A DNA stretch of 64,000 nucleotides from Stieleria marina (GCA_007741555.1 CP036526.1:5704001-5768000), one strand, 5' to 3'; counted from the stretch's first letter, positions 9,258 to 19,530 are shown. The notes: a model not told the origin generated them from the letters alone. Translations and numbers: made by a program.

Positions 9258-9808
9258 CTTTTATCAACAATGAGAATTTCGTTTTCGATCTTGAAGTTCA
9301 TTCCGCAAGAACAACGAATCGGATCGGATCCCGTAGCAAGTTTGTTGCCACACAAACAAATCCAACCTTGAATTCTGGCTGGACATCCACAAACAACTGC
9401 GAAATCGGGAACGTCTTTGGTTACTACCGAGCCAGCCCCAATCATCGCCGCTGCGCCAATCGTTATGCCTGGCAGTATTGTGGCGTTTCCTCCAATGGAA
9501 GCTCGATGTTTCACTAGAGTCTTGGCAAACTCGCCAGGGTACTTTTGGCTTCGAGGCAAGACATCGTTTGTAAAGGTGACATTGGGTCCAACAAAAACAT
9601 CATCTTCCAGAGTAACTCCATCCCATAGCTGAACACCGCATTTGATGGTGACTCGATCACCGACCAAAACTTTGTTTTCGACGAAACAATGGGAGCAAAT
9701 GTTGCAATCATTTCCTATGACCGCTTCGGGCAAAATCACCACGAACTGCCACACGCGAGTCTGTTCACCAATTTGATTCGCTTGGACATCAGCCGATGGA
9801 TGAATCAT
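9254..9808 (-). CDS. dTDP-3-amino-3,6-dideoxyhexose N-acetyltransferase (FdtC/QdtC-like)
   Basis: This 184-residue protein is a left-handed beta-helix with many hexapeptide turns (for example [27 protein letters not shown]). The loop [14 protein letters not shown] with its Asn-Asp is typical of the WbbJ/WlbB/QdtC group. The last 30 residues contain four Cys and Met-rich segments (WICLCGNKL and IRCSCGMNF), which look like a small zinc-binding tail. It would acetylate the 3-amino group made by the aminotransferase of the same cassette. It lies between rmlA (40 bp away) and the ketoisomerase (4-bp overlap). Confidence 0.87.
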   Translation of the reverse strand: MIHPSADVQANQIGEQTRVWQFVVILPEAVIGNDCNICSHCFVENKVLVGDRVTIKCGVQLWDGVTLEDDVFVGPNVTFTNDVLPRSQKYPGEFAKTLVKHRASIGGNATILPGITIGAAAMIGAGSVVTKDVPDFAVVCGCPARIQGWICLCGNKLATGSDPIRCSCGMNFKIENEILIVDKR

Positions 9809-9848
9809 TCTCTAAAGTTCTCAAAATCGCCGTGTCGATGACAAAAGG

Positions 9849-10718
9849 CTACCGAGTCAAGTTTACCAAATAACGCCCGTAGTCGGTTTTGGACTCGGCA
9901 AACCGTTCCAAAATCTGCCCTGCAGCCAACCATCCGTTTTTAAATCCAATCTCTTCCAAGCACGCAACCTGAAAACCTTGATGGTGTTGGATCGTCCTTA
10001 CAAACATGGAAGCGTCCAGCAAACTGTCATGAGTTCCAGTATCAAGCCAAGTATGACCGCGTCCGAGCATCTCCACTTTAAGCTGACTACGCCGAAGGTA
10101 CTCTTGATTCACCGAAGTAATCTCCAACTCCCCGCGCGCTGATGGCTTAACTGACTTGGCGATATCGACGACCTGATTGTCGTAAAAATACAAGCCGGTG
10201 ACCGCAAAATTCGACTTGGGCTCACTTGGTTTTTCTTCGATCGAAATAGCAGTGCCATCGTCGTTGAATTCCACTACCCCATATCGCTCCGGGTCATGCA
10301 CCTCGTAACCAAAAACAGTCGCCCCAGTTTCCTGCTGAAACGCTGAATGAAGCTTGGGAGAGAATCCCTGGCCGTAAAAAATGTTATCGCCGAGAATAAG
10401 CGTGACACAAGAGTCACCAATGAACTCTTCGCCAATGACAAATGCTTGCGCCAGTCCCTCAGGCTTAGGCTGGACGGCGTACGCAAGCTTGATGCCAAAA
10501 TCAGATCCGTCTCCCAACGTCCGCTCGTAAACCGGGAGGTCCGTCGGCGTCGAAATGATTAAAACCTCTCGAATACCGGCCAGCATCAACACAGACAAGG
10601 GATAGTAGATCATCGGCTTGTCGTAGACTGGCAGCAACTGCTTGCTAGTTGCAATCGTGACCGGGTGTAGTCGCGTGCCAGAACCGCCTGCGAGAATGAT
10701 TCCTTTACGATTGTACAT
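9849..10718 (-). CDS. rmlA: glucose-1-phosphate thymidylyltransferase
   Basis: The protein has 289 residues, the usual length. The signature loop GGSGTRLHP is at residues 11-19, followed by [25 protein letters not shown] and [10 protein letters not shown] are also present. It makes dTDP-glucose from dTTP and glucose 1-phosphate, feeding RmlB. The ATG overlaps the end of rmlB by 14 bp. No rmlC or rmlD follows. Instead come the ketoisomerase, acetyltransferase and aminotransferase, so the pathway branches to a 3-amino sugar and not to rhamnose. Confidence 0.96.
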   Translation of the reverse strand: MYNRKGIILAGGSGTRLHPVTIATSKQLLPVYDKPMIYYPLSVLMLAGIREVLIISTPTDLPVYERTLGDGSDFGIKLAYAVQPKPEGLAQAFVIGEEFIGDSCVTLILGDNIFYGQGFSPKLHSAFQQETGATVFGYEVHDPERYGVVEFNDDGTAISIEEKPSEPKSNFAVTGLYFYDNQVVDIAKSVKPSARGELEITSVNQEYLRRSQLKVEMLGRGHTWLDTGTHDSLLDASMFVRTIQHHQGFQVACLEEIGFKNGWLAAGQILERFAESKTDYGRYLVNLTR

Positions 10719-11790
10719 TGACGCCTCCTATTCGTTCCAATTGGTAACCACCGGAGAGGATATTTTCCAGCCAAATGCTATTGTCCAAATACCATTTGAC
10801 GGTTTGACGGAAGCCTGATTCAGCGTTTTGCAGTGGAGCCCATTGAAGCTCTTGCTTTATTTTTGACGCGTTGATCGCATATCTCATATCGTGTCCTGGA
10901 CGGTCTGTGACAAACGTGATTAGCGAAGAATAGCGACTGTCTTCTGGTGATTTGCCGTCGGCCGATCTTGGACGCAGCTCGTCCATCAAACTACAAATTT
11001 GTTGTACCAACTCAAGATTGGTAAGTTCGTTGTCGCCGCCTATGGCATAAGTTTCGCCGACCTGACCTCGGTCAAGCACCCTTTCAAGAGCGCGGGCATG
11101 ATCTTCCACATATAACCAATCTCGAATGTTCTCGCCTTTTCCATAAATCGGTATCGACTCCGATCGTAGACATTTCATGATCACGACCGGAATTAGTTTT
11201 TCCGGAAATTGAAATGGCCCGTAATTATTACTGCAGTTGGTAATCAAGACCGGAAGGCCATAAGTATCTTGCCAGGCCCGAACCAAATGATCCGACGATG
11301 CTTTGCTGGCCGAATACGGTGAGTGCGGGTCGTACGCAGTCGATTCGCAAAAAGCCGGAGCGTCCATTGCAAGTGAACCAAACACCTCGTCTGTCGAAAC
11401 ATGCAAAAGCCGAAAACGATCTTTGTCGGCGCCTTCCAATTGCTGGTAGTAGCTCTTGGCTGCATTCAATAGTTTAAATGTTCCCACAACATTCGTTTGG
11501 ATGAACGCTTCTGGTCCATCGATCGAACGATCCACGTGCGATTCGGCAGCCAAATGCATGATGGCGTTTGGCCGATGCTGTTCCAGCACACTTGCGAACA
11601 AATCTCCGTCGCAAACATCACCCTGTACAAATTGAAAACCTGGGTGGTTTTCCAAATCAGATAACGACCCGCGATTTCCCGCGTAAGTTAGCTTGTCATA
11701 CACAACGACTTGATGATTGCATTGCATCAGCAAGTAGCGAGTCAAATTGGTGCCGATAAATCCTGCACCGCCGGTTACTAGTATCTTCAT
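10705..11790 (-). CDS. rmlB: dTDP-glucose 4,6-dehydratase
   Basis: This is a 361-residue extended short-chain dehydrogenase. The NAD loop GGAGFIG is at 7-13, STDEVFG at about 132, and the Tyr159-x3-Lys163 catalytic pair in [24 protein letters not shown] is diagnostic for RmlB. It converts dTDP-glucose to dTDP-4-keto-6-deoxyglucose, the common precursor for the genes that follow. It is the first gene of the dTDP-sugar cassette. The 215 bp upstream contain no gene I can see and probably hold its promoter. Confidence 0.96.
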   Translation of the reverse strand: MKILVTGGAGFIGTNLTRYLLMQCNHQVVVYDKLTYAGNRGSLSDLENHPGFQFVQGDVCDGDLFASVLEQHRPNAIMHLAAESHVDRSIDGPEAFIQTNVVGTFKLLNAAKSYYQQLEGADKDRFRLLHVSTDEVFGSLAMDAPAFCESTAYDPHSPYSASKASSDHLVRAWQDTYGLPVLITNCSNNYGPFQFPEKLIPVVIMKCLRSESIPIYGKGENIRDWLYVEDHARALERVLDRGQVGETYAIGGDNELTNLELVQQICSLMDELRPRSADGKSPEDSRYSSLITFVTDRPGHDMRYAINASKIKQELQWAPLQNAESGFRQTVKWYLDNSIWLENILSGGYQLERIGGVNVQS

Positions 11791-12005
11791 GTATTTTTGC
11801 CGTCTAAGTTCATAACGCGTCGATTGTCAAACGGGGAACAGAATTCACGGCCAGTCTACAACCGAGCGAATATCGCAAGTTCAAACGCGTCTCGAAGGTG
11901 AAAGCTGACGCAATAGCAAGACTGCAATTGCCGCTGTGCTTATTCCAGTTTCAGGGAGGACCGCAGATGTGGGAATGCCGTGTTACTTCAATCATGACTC
12001 TATAC

Positions 12006-12539
12006 TCAGTTTGCGTGAACACTTGCGGATCCGCTGAAATCCTTAATGAACTTAGCGGGCACTCCGCCGATGATCGTAAACTCTTTTTCAACACTTTTCG
12101 TCACCACAGCACCCGCTGCCACGATCGTGTTGTTTGCAATTGAAACGCCGCCCAAAATAGTTACGTTTGCTCCAATCCAAACATTGCTGCCAATCGAAAC
12201 GGGTCGTTTTTCCACGGGCTGATATTTGATGGGCGTGCCCGCATCGGCAAACGTGTGTTCTGTCGTGATGATCGATGTGTTGTGACCAATGGCAACGTAG
12301 TCGCCGATTGTTAACCCGCCTTGCCCCGACACAAAGCAACCGTGATTGATGGAAACGTCATCGCCCAGGACGATGTTCTCAAATCCATGAAAAACAATAT
12401 TGGCTCGAAACAATAAGTTTTTTGAGCGTTTCCCCAAAAGTGCCTGCACGAGCCGAACCCGTAAAAGATCGAACAATGGGAAATCAACGATTTTAATCAG
12501 AAGATAAACCCGATAAAGCACTTTTTGTTTAATCCCCAT
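12006..12539 (-). CDS. hexapeptide-repeat O-acetyltransferase (maltose acetyltransferase-like)
   Basis: The 177-residue protein has a left-handed beta-helix. DDVSINHGCFVSGQGGLTIGDYVAIGHNTSI includes the catalytic-type His (IGHN), and the end VWIGANVTILGGVSIANNTIV followed by GGVPAKFIKDF is typical of acyltransferases in O-antigen and capsule loci. The N-terminal 40 residues are basic and partly hydrophobic. It likely O-acetylates a sugar of the glycan. It stands alone between two long gaps and is not overlapped by its neighbours. Confidence 0.85.
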   Translation of the reverse strand: MGIKQKVLYRVYLLIKIVDFPLFDLLRVRLVQALLGKRSKNLLFRANIVFHGFENIVLGDDVSINHGCFVSGQGGLTIGDYVAIGHNTSIITTEHTFADAGTPIKYQPVEKRPVSIGSNVWIGANVTILGGVSIANNTIVAAGAVVTKSVEKEFTIIGGVPAKFIKDFSGSASVHAN

Positions 12540-12925
12540 TCTTCAGTCCTCCCATTTCAACCTCGATGCGACGACGGCGTCGTCAATCAATACCGACCAA
12601 CGACCTGCTACAGCGTTTTGCCTAAGCCGAGTACCGAAAATGAATTCCGAGCCGGTCAGTTTTTCTTACCCATTCGGTACGTCTTCGAAACCGCCAACCT
12701 TCCCACGCGTGTTGGTGGTGCTTTATGCCTCGCTGGCAAAAGCTGCGACCTTAGCAGCAACTTCATTGGCCGAAACAAACAATCCAGAAGCAATGAACTG
12801 CGCTAAGCAGTCATGTACCAGCCGGTGACACAGCAGCACGTCGCCGTGCCGCATTTGTCACTTTCCTGATTCAACAACACTCGCATAAGAAACCGTTCAG
12901 GCGTTTTCTCAATGCCTGTTCGGCG
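12540..12925. other. 386-bp intergenic stretch with one nested hairpin
   Basis: I see no supported gene on either strand. The plus strand has short open frames without a recognisable protein. One nested inverted repeat lies at 12825-12861. The stretch separates the epimerase gene from the acetyltransferase gene and may hold a terminator and a promoter, or be the remains of a lost gene. Confidence 0.5.
12825..12861. repeat. nested inverted repeat (possible terminator or RNA hairpin)
   Basis: An outer arm GTGACA pairs with TGTCAC, and an inner arm GCACG pairs with CGTGC around a TCGC loop. There is no U-tract directly after it on either strand, so a classical intrinsic terminator is not shown. 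It lies just downstream of the epimerase gene on the minus strand. Confidence 0.45.
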
Positions 12926-13903
12926 TTATTGGCCTAGGAACGCAGAAGTGTCTGCCAGGGCCAATTTCAAAGTCCCCCAAAAGTCCTTATTGAATGTCAC
13001 GCCTAGGTCCTTGACCACGGTCTCATTTGAAATATCGAACTGCATAATGTCGCCGATCAAGGGATCACCGTGTTCAACAGATAGCTTGTCGTTGGGATCC
13101 AGAATTTTGAGCATGTTCGCCGCCAACTCATTGATCGAGACTTGAATCCCGGAGGCTGCATTGTAGACCTTTCCCGTCGCGACAGAATTCATCGCAGACC
13201 GCAAATTGACTTCAACGAGGTCCTTCACCCAAGTGAAGGAGCGAACCTGCTCCCCGTGGCCAAAGACGACCGGGTTCTTTCCTTCCATGATGTTGCGAAG
13301 AAAAATGGAGACGACTCCGCCAAACTCATTCGATTCCTGCCTTGGCCCGTAGACATGAAAGTACCGTAGGATCGTGGAGTCGAGTCCATATAGTTTATGA
13401 AAAACATCCACATACCGTTCGCCGGCTAGCTTTGAAACTCCGTAGTAGGACACTGGCTCAAGAGGGTGCGTTTCGGTACTGGGGAAAATCTGCGGCTCGC
13501 CGTAGACGGAACCCGTTGACGCATGCACAAATTTGGAAACCTTGTGGTCCATCGCGTACTGCAATAGGTTCAAAGTCCCACCCGCATTCACTTCCAAATC
13601 ACGCTGCGGATCATGGAGACAAATATTCTTCTTTGAAGCCGCGTTGTGAAAAACAATGTCACATCCGTCAAAGAGCGCCTTCATATCGTCGTCGCGATCA
13701 CAAACATCTTTGTCGGCGACCGTCAACAAATCACACTCAAGGAGCTGCGTATTGCTTCGCTTGCCAGCGGAAAAGTTATCAAGGCAAACGACATTTGCCC
13801 TGAGCTTAATGAGTTCCTCACAAATGTGGGATCCAATGAAGCCTGCACCGCCTGTGACGATAACTTTCTTGCCTTCAAAAAAATCTGTTTCTAGCAATAA
13901 CAA
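12926..13903 (-). CDS. NAD-dependent nucleotide-sugar epimerase/dehydratase
   Basis: This is a 325-residue extended SDR. The NAD loop GGAGFIG is at 18-24, and the catalytic Tyr154-x3-Lys158 is in SYYGVSK with the upstream Ser in HASTGSVYG. It resembles UDP-glucose and UDP-GlcNAc 4-epimerases. The start codon is TTG, supported by an AAAGGAT ribosome binding site about 10 bases upstream, which overlaps the end of the flippase gene. It probably makes a galacto-configured UDP-sugar for the repeat unit. The exact substrate is inference. Confidence 0.85.
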   Translation of the reverse strand: MLLLETDFFEGKKVIVTGGAGFIGSHICEELIKLRANVVCLDNFSAGKRSNTQLLECDLLTVADKDVCDRDDDMKALFDGCDIVFHNAASKKNICLHDPQRDLEVNAGGTLNLLQYAMDHKVSKFVHASTGSVYGEPQIFPSTETHPLEPVSYYGVSKLAGERYVDVFHKLYGLDSTILRYFHVYGPRQESNEFGGVVSIFLRNIMEGKNPVVFGHGEQVRSFTWVKDLVEVNLRSAMNSVATGKVYNAASGIQVSINELAANMLKILDPNDKLSVEHGDPLIGDIMQFDISNETVVKDLGVTFNKDFWGTLKLALADTSAFLGQ

Positions 13904-13915
13904 TTTAAAGATCCT

Positions 13916-15343
13916 TTAAACATTCAGTTCGATAGTGTTTTTAAATAGCGTGGGACCGAAGTAGCCCAGCAAAAAAATGGTGAGCGTTGCAAGGAAACCC
14001 CAAAACACGGTGATTGCGATTCCCGCCCTTAGCTCCTTGGCTACCCATGCGATTTTTGGCGAAGCCTGGAATAGGACGACAACAAGATACAGAGAATAGA
14101 AAACCCAGCCGGTAATCGCATAACACTCAACCGCGTCAAGTCCCCAAAAGGGAAACATGACTGCCCAGCATCGCAATATGAGCCCGAAAATCTGCAGTGA
14201 TAAAGCAACTCCAGTCTTCTTCAGGACATGAAGGCACATGGAAACGGGAGCCACTATTAGCTGAGTAATTGCCAGCGGCAGTAGCCATACAACAAGATGA
14301 CCAACGCGATCATATTCGTCGCCCAACACGACATGTAACACGTTAGGTGCGAGCAGTCCCGCAAACAGCAATGGACCAACACCTGTCTTTAGGATGCCAC
14401 CGATCACCCTTAAATTGAACTCTCCCAACCGGCCCTCGCGCTGAGCGAGAGGCGCCTCGGTCAAGTAGACCTGCCCAATAGCTGCACCAATCAGCGTCGA
14501 GGGAATTTGCGTTAGCTTCAAGGCAAGAAACAAGAATCCAACCTCTGTGTCTCCCACAAGGGCTACGAGAAACAGGATCGGCAAATGAAGGCTTGCTCCG
14601 TTCACCAAAGCCTCCCAAGTCGAGAACAATGGAAAGGCCCGGTAGACCCCAAAGAGCCTCTTCATTTCTTGCCAGCTGACTTTCGACCATAGATTCGGCT
14701 CAGCCCTGAACAACTCTCGCGAGAACGACAACAAGCCACCGAGGCTATTGAATAACTGCCCGAAAACCAGACCCAGCGGACCTAGACAAGCGACCCCCAA
14801 TCCGACCTGAATGGCGCTCGCTCCACTTGACTGCCACAATCGAGTCCGAGCAATAAGCGAGAAGTTCTTCTTTCGCGTGGTCCAGTACAACAATGCGTTG
14901 TAAAGACTCGCACCCAATACACCGACCGGCAAAAGCCAGTAAAAAAATTCAGGAAGCGGTGATTCTAGACGGGCTTGAATCGCTCGCATTCCAACAAGTG
15001 ACACCAGAGCGATTCCAGCGAACGCAGTCAGCGCTCCAACGATGGCCAAAAATAGAATCTGTAACGCTTCGTCGTCTCGCTCTGGAATCGGAATTGCGAT
15101 TTCAAACCGAAGGCACGCAGCAACACTAAAAATGCCCAGCGAGGACGCGAATACTCCGAGCACACCAAATTCGTCTGGAGAGTAGAGGCGTGTTAACACA
15201 GGCAAGACAAGAATTGCTAGCGCCTGCGCAAACGCTGCTCCCCCAGCAAGCACACTAACCGACTTGACGAATGGCCGGTTCGCAATTGCACGCAAACTCT
15301 GCCAAGCCCTTTCCGGGGTCATGGAAGCAAGTACATCCCTCAT
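13916..15343 (-). CDS. oligosaccharide flippase family protein (Wzx-like)
   Basis: The 475-residue protein has 12-14 hydrophobic segments in the pattern of the polysaccharide transporter/MATE-like superfamily. FAQALAILVLPVLTRLYSPDEFG near the N-terminus is the characteristic first loop, including the LYSPxxFG motif. It would move the lipid-linked repeat unit across the inner membrane. The gene lies between the fused oxidoreductase-acetyltransferase and the epimerase, 12 bp from the latter, so all three are probably on one transcript. Confidence 0.9.
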   Translation of the reverse strand: MRDVLASMTPERAWQSLRAIANRPFVKSVSVLAGGAAFAQALAILVLPVLTRLYSPDEFGVLGVFASSLGIFSVAACLRFEIAIPIPERDDEALQILFLAIVGALTAFAGIALVSLVGMRAIQARLESPLPEFFYWLLPVGVLGASLYNALLYWTTRKKNFSLIARTRLWQSSGASAIQVGLGVACLGPLGLVFGQLFNSLGGLLSFSRELFRAEPNLWSKVSWQEMKRLFGVYRAFPLFSTWEALVNGASLHLPILFLVALVGDTEVGFLFLALKLTQIPSTLIGAAIGQVYLTEAPLAQREGRLGEFNLRVIGGILKTGVGPLLFAGLLAPNVLHVVLGDEYDRVGHLVVWLLPLAITQLIVAPVSMCLHVLKKTGVALSLQIFGLILRCWAVMFPFWGLDAVECYAITGWVFYSLYLVVVLFQASPKIAWVAKELRAGIAITVFWGFLATLTIFLLGYFGPTLFKNTIELNV

Positions 15344-15353
15344 CTCTCTTTGT

Positions 15354-17024
15354 TCAGTTCTTATTTCCGCCGCGGAATTCTCTGAACGGCTTCAAGCCTG
15401 TTGAGAGTTCAGGAGACAACTCGCTATCTTCACTAATGTCGATACAAACAACTTTGGATTCGGAATCTGTAAGCCGGTATCGAAGCTTCGACTCGGGGCA
15501 AACTGCCTCGCCTTTTTCGTCAAATTCAAGTGGGATTCCATGGCGACTCATCCACCCCGAAAGCCTGGCCGGAACTCCACGAACGAATCCATAGTCAGGA
15601 ATATCCTTGGTGACGACCGCCCCCGCTGCAACAAACGCAAATCGTCCAATGGTAACTCCGCAGACAATCGTCGAATTTGCGCCAAGCGTAGCTCCACGTC
15701 GTATCGTCGTTTTCTCATAGAGCCCTCTGCGATCCACCTCGCTTCTGGGGTTGGATACGTTCGTTAGCACACAGGATGGACCGAGAAAAACATCGTCCTC
15801 AATCGTCGTCCCTGCATAGATAGAAACATTGTTCTGAATTTTGACGTTACTCCCAACTTTTACCTTGGGCGCGATGAATACGTTTTGTCCAAAGTTACAC
15901 CTCTCGCCAATTTCGCAATCATTGCTGATGTGCGAAAAGTGCCAAACTTTAGTGCCGACCCCGATAGAAGCACCAGGATCAACGACAGCACTTTCATGCG
16001 CGTAAAACTGGTTTTGCGAAGAAGTCTTTGGAGCCGGTGGGACTGAGTGGCCACCACCGTTGAGACTCGCCTGTGCGGCATTGAGTACTTGAAGTACCTG
16101 AAGCCCTTCTTTTCCATCAGTCGTGGGAGACGTTCTAGTTTCACAGCATTCCAAAAAATGCATGCACTCATTCTTGAGTGGCTCGGACTGAGGCACCACG
16201 ACCGTCTCACCAGCGTTCTTCTGCGCAATTGGGACCTTTCCGTCAGTCCATGTCAGGTAATTCCGATAAACGGTCAGCTTCTCTTCCCATGGCTTCGTGT
16301 CGTCGAACACGGCCATACCTTCCGACCCGACTACGGTAAGCTTTTGCTCCTTGAATGGATTCAACCAACTGACGTAGACGTGGGCTCTTAGACTCCCACC
16401 AAACTCAAGTTGGGTCAACGTTGTGTCCGCGACACCTTCTGTCAGGTACGACTCACCATGACACAAGACAGCTTTTGGCATCGCTCCCGCCAATCGAAGA
16501 ATGACCGATATGTCGTGAGGAGCAAAGCTCCACAACGAGTTTTCTTCTTGCCGAATTTTGCCAAGATTGAGACGATTGGAAGTGATGTACTGCAGTCGAC
16601 CGAAATCTCCAGCGCCCACCAATTCACTTAACTTTTCGACGTAGGGGTGGTATTGCAGGAGATGGCCCACCATCAAAATGCGTTCGTAGGATTCAGCTAG
16701 CCGCACCAGCTTTACGGCCTCTTTCGTATCAAGGCAAAGCGGTTTCTCAACATAGACGTCTTTCCCTGCAACAATTGCGGCGCTAGCGAGTTCAAAGTGG
16801 GTTGCTGCCGGTGTCGCAATCGCAACTTTGCGTATTTCTGGATTGCTGATGATTTCATCAAAGGCGGCAGTCTTTGCAACGCCAGAATACTCGTCTCCGT
16901 AACTCGCAAGGATCTCGTCGCTCGAATCGCAAAGCGTATGAAGCGCGTCGAGAGCGAGGAAGTTGCGTGCAAGGTTCTTGCCCCAATACCCAGCACCAAT
17001 GAGAGCGAGATTCGGTTTAGTCAT
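15354..17024 (-). CDS. fused Gfo/Idh/MocA oxidoreductase and hexapeptide N-acetyltransferase (WlbA-WlbB type)
   Basis: The protein has 556 residues from ATG at 17024; a TTG three codons earlier is open too. Residues 1 to about 340 are a Gfo/Idh/MocA dehydrogenase: [10 protein letters not shown] binds NAD and EKP at 93-95 carries the catalytic lysine. From about 345 ([16 protein letters not shown]) to the end it is a left-handed beta-helix with [10 protein letters not shown], typical of WlbB/WbpD acetyltransferases. The two halves match UDP-GlcNAcA 3-dehydrogenase and UDP-GlcNAc3NA N-acetyltransferase. With the adjacent aminotransferase and the 6-dehydrogenase this gives UDP-2,3-diacetamido-2,3-dideoxyglucuronate. 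Fusion of steps 2 and 4 is seen directly; the substrate is inferred from context. Confidence 0.87.
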   Translation of the reverse strand: MTKPNLALIGAGYWGKNLARNFLALDALHTLCDSSDEILASYGDEYSGVAKTAAFDEIISNPEIRKVAIATPAATHFELASAAIVAGKDVYVEKPLCLDTKEAVKLVRLAESYERILMVGHLLQYHPYVEKLSELVGAGDFGRLQYITSNRLNLGKIRQEENSLWSFAPHDISVILRLAGAMPKAVLCHGESYLTEGVADTTLTQLEFGGSLRAHVYVSWLNPFKEQKLTVVGSEGMAVFDDTKPWEEKLTVYRNYLTWTDGKVPIAQKNAGETVVVPQSEPLKNECMHFLECCETRTSPTTDGKEGLQVLQVLNAAQASLNGGGHSVPPAPKTSSQNQFYAHESAVVDPGASIGVGTKVWHFSHISNDCEIGERCNFGQNVFIAPKVKVGSNVKIQNNVSIYAGTTIEDDVFLGPSCVLTNVSNPRSEVDRRGLYEKTTIRRGATLGANSTIVCGVTIGRFAFVAAGAVVTKDIPDYGFVRGVPARLSGWMSRHGIPLEFDEKGEAVCPESKLRYRLTDSESKVVCIDISEDSELSPELSTGLKPFREFRGGNKN

Positions 17025-17192
17025 ATTGTTCAAGTGGTTATGTGTCGATGTGAGTTTTGTTTTTGCCCAAACGATTTGCGTGGGCCGGCATTCGATTGTG
17101 AGTCGAGTTCAGAGTCGTGATTTCATTCCGGCCAGAACGAAAGTCGCTCTTGGCTTGCGTGCGCATCAGGGCGAACTAACAGACGCAAACGC

Positions 17193-18281
17193 TCAGCAGG
17201 CCGCTTTTACTGCTTCAACGACCTTGTCCTGGTCTGCTTCGCTAAGAAACGGGTGCATTGGCAGACTGAGCACTTCCTTGCTGGCCTTTTCCGATTCAGG
17301 AAAATCGCCGTACTGGTAACCAAGGTCGGCAAAGACCGGCTGCTCATGCAAGCACTTGGGATAATAGACGGCTGACGGGATGCCTTTCTCCTTCAGGCTT
17401 GCCGCCATCGCGTCCCGATCAGGAACCCGAATCGTGTACTGGGCATAGACATGGGTGTTTCCATCGATCACTTCCGGCACAACACAGACACCGCGAAGCA
17501 AATCCGAGTAGCGGGCCCCGATCCGTCCTCGTGCTTCGACTTCGTTCTGAAAATGAGGGAGTTTGGCGAGAATCACTGCGGCTTGTAGGGTGTCGAAGCG
17601 TCCGTTGGTCCCGACGAGCGTGTGATGGTGACGTCGAGTTCCACCGTGCGTGCGAACAGCTCTCATCGCCGTCGCGAGTTCATCGTCGTCAGTGAATAGG
17701 GCCCCGCCGTCGCCGTAGCAACCCAGCGGTTTGGCAGGAAAGAAACTCGTGCTGCCAATTGTAGACATGGCGCCGCTGCGTTTGCCGTCCTGCGTCGCGC
17801 CGAAACTCTGCGCGGCATCCTCAAGGACTGGAATACCATGCCGGTCCGCTATCTCGTTCAGTCGCTTCATATCAGGCACCTGGCCAAACAAGCAGACTGG
17901 CAGGATCGCTTTTGTGCGAGGCGTGATCGCGGCCTCGACTTGATCTAAATCGATATTGAACGTGACCGGATCGATGTCAACAAACACCGCCGTTGCGCCC
18001 ACCAGCAAGACGACCTCACTACTGCTGATCCAGGTGAACGGAACCGTGATCACTTCGTCGCCAGGGCCAATCTTGAGCGTTCGTAACGCGATTTCTAAGC
18101 TGTGAGTTCCGCTTGAAACAGTGATGCAGTGCCTGGCACCCGAGTACTCCGCCAATGCTGCCTCGCATTCGGCAATTTCGGGGCCCATGATAAATCGACC
18201 ATGTTGCATCACTGCATTCATCCGAGCGTCGATGGCAGCTTGGTACGTTTCGTATTGGGTTTTCAGGTCGATGAATTGCAT
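17193..18281 (-). CDS. DegT-family aminotransferase (WlbC/WbpE-like)
   Basis: This is a 362-residue PLP enzyme. Lys184 in STSFFPAKPLG is the expected PLP lysine and Asp155 in VLEDAAQSFGA the pyridine ligand. The sequence STSFFPAKPLGCYGDGGA is typical of the WbpE/WlbC group, which aminates C3 of UDP-3-keto-GlcNAcA. It sits upstream of the fused oxidoreductase-acetyltransferase, 168 bp from its ATG, and downstream of an epimerase and the 6-dehydrogenase. It is a different subfamily from the aminotransferase at 7750-8847. Confidence 0.88.
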   Translation of the reverse strand: MQFIDLKTQYETYQAAIDARMNAVMQHGRFIMGPEIAECEAALAEYSGARHCITVSSGTHSLEIALRTLKIGPGDEVITVPFTWISSSEVVLLVGATAVFVDIDPVTFNIDLDQVEAAITPRTKAILPVCLFGQVPDMKRLNEIADRHGIPVLEDAAQSFGATQDGKRSGAMSTIGSTSFFPAKPLGCYGDGGALFTDDDELATAMRAVRTHGGTRRHHHTLVGTNGRFDTLQAAVILAKLPHFQNEVEARGRIGARYSDLLRGVCVVPEVIDGNTHVYAQYTIRVPDRDAMAASLKEKGIPSAVYYPKCLHEQPVFADLGYQYGDFPESEKASKEVLSLPMHPFLSEADQDKVVEAVKAAC

Positions 18282-18428
18282 TATTTTGTATCTTCGTCGT
18301 ACGCGGTTCGGTCACGCCGATTCACATCAGCGTATCAGTTTTGTGGTTCGGGAGGGACGGAAACAGTCCTTTCACTTGGCGAGTCACTGGCCGCCTCGCC
18401 ATGGATTCTCCGGCTCTTCTGCTAATGG

Positions 18429-19409
18429 CTAGGGCAGCTCGATCTGGTTGGACCAGGGCTTGTTGCTGTTGTGCCAATTAACACACAACTGCAGCCCCTC
18501 GTCGAGCGACGTTTGCGGCGCCCAACCTAGCAACTGGTGGGCCCGGTTGATGTCAGCCGCTGTTGTTTTGATATCGGCCTTGTGAAACGTTTCATGCGTC
18601 TTTGTGGCCTTTTTTCTAAGCATCGTTTCAAGCGTCGCAATAATTGTGTTCAGCGAAACGGGCTCGCCACCACCACCTAGATTAATGACCTCATATCCAA
18701 CGTCTTTGGTCGCTGCAATTGTTCCTCGTGCAATGTCGTCCACGAACGTAAAGTCACGTGACTGTTCACCATCACCGAACAATTCGATCGGTGTTCCTTC
18801 ATCAATCCATTTGATGAATCGGAACACACACATGTCAGGTCGCCCTGCGGGCCCATAAACCGTGAAGTACCGGCATACGGAGACATCAATTTCGTACAAA
18901 TGATGGTAAGCGTATGCCATCGCTTCGGCAGACTTCTTGGACGCCGCGTAGGGTGAGATTGGCGTATTCACAGGCAGCGTTTCAACGAATGGCATCGGCT
19001 GGCCGGCATACAGCGATGAAGTTGACGCTAGGACGTACTTCTTGACGTCGCGCCGACGCATTTGCTCCAGGAGATTGAGCGATCCCATCGCATTGGTCGT
19101 CATGTACACATGAGGGTTCTCCATGCTGTACCGAACACCAGCCCGAGCGGCTAGGTTCAACACTGCGTCGAACCGATACTTGTCAAAAAGGCTTGACAGC
19201 GCGGCTTGGTCTTCAATGTCAATTTTTACGAACGCAAATCGGTCGTGCTTCAGGGAGTCCAGACGATGCTGCTTTAGGCTGATGTCGTAGTAGTCATTCA
19301 GGTTGTCAATTCCGATGACTTGATGACCAGATTCAAGCAGGAAGGCGCAGACTCGGGAGGCGATGAAGCCAGCGGCGCCGGTGACAAGGTAAGTTTTTGA
19401 ATCGGACAA
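18429..19409 (-). CDS. NAD-dependent epimerase, UDP-glucuronate 4-epimerase-like
   Basis: This is a 326-residue extended SDR. The NAD loop is GAAGFIA at 11-17, with the last glycine replaced by alanine. DNLNDYYDISLKQHRL and LAARAGVRYSMENPHVY are landmarks of CapI/UDP-glucuronate 4-epimerases, and SPYAASK carries the catalytic Tyr and Lys. It may act on UDP-glucuronate or on a GlcNAcA-type product of the 6-dehydrogenase. The only start in a sensible place is TTG, without a clear ribosome binding site. A run of eight C lies 22-29 bases upstream on its own strand. Confidence 0.85.
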   Translation of the reverse strand: MSDSKTYLVTGAAGFIASRVCAFLLESGHQVIGIDNLNDYYDISLKQHRLDSLKHDRFAFVKIDIEDQAALSSLFDKYRFDAVLNLAARAGVRYSMENPHVYMTTNAMGSLNLLEQMRRRDVKKYVLASTSSLYAGQPMPFVETLPVNTPISPYAASKKSAEAMAYAYHHLYEIDVSVCRYFTVYGPAGRPDMCVFRFIKWIDEGTPIELFGDGEQSRDFTFVDDIARGTIAATKDVGYEVINLGGGGEPVSLNTIIATLETMLRKKATKTHETFHKADIKTTAADINRAHQLLGWAPQTSLDEGLQLCVNWHNSNKPWSNQIELP

Positions 19410-19530
19410 TGGACGGAAATGTAGCTGTGTGGGGGGGGTAGTCGTGAGAAAGAACGCGTTGCGATTTGTTTGTCATGCCCCGCTAGGGACTGTCTTGACG
19501 ACGGCAATGGTGACGATTGGATACTGGATG

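Noticed and set aside
12640-12828. 62-codon plus-strand frame in the gap after the acetyltransferase
   Set aside because: There is no ribosome binding site or motif, and neighbours run on the other strand. Not supported.
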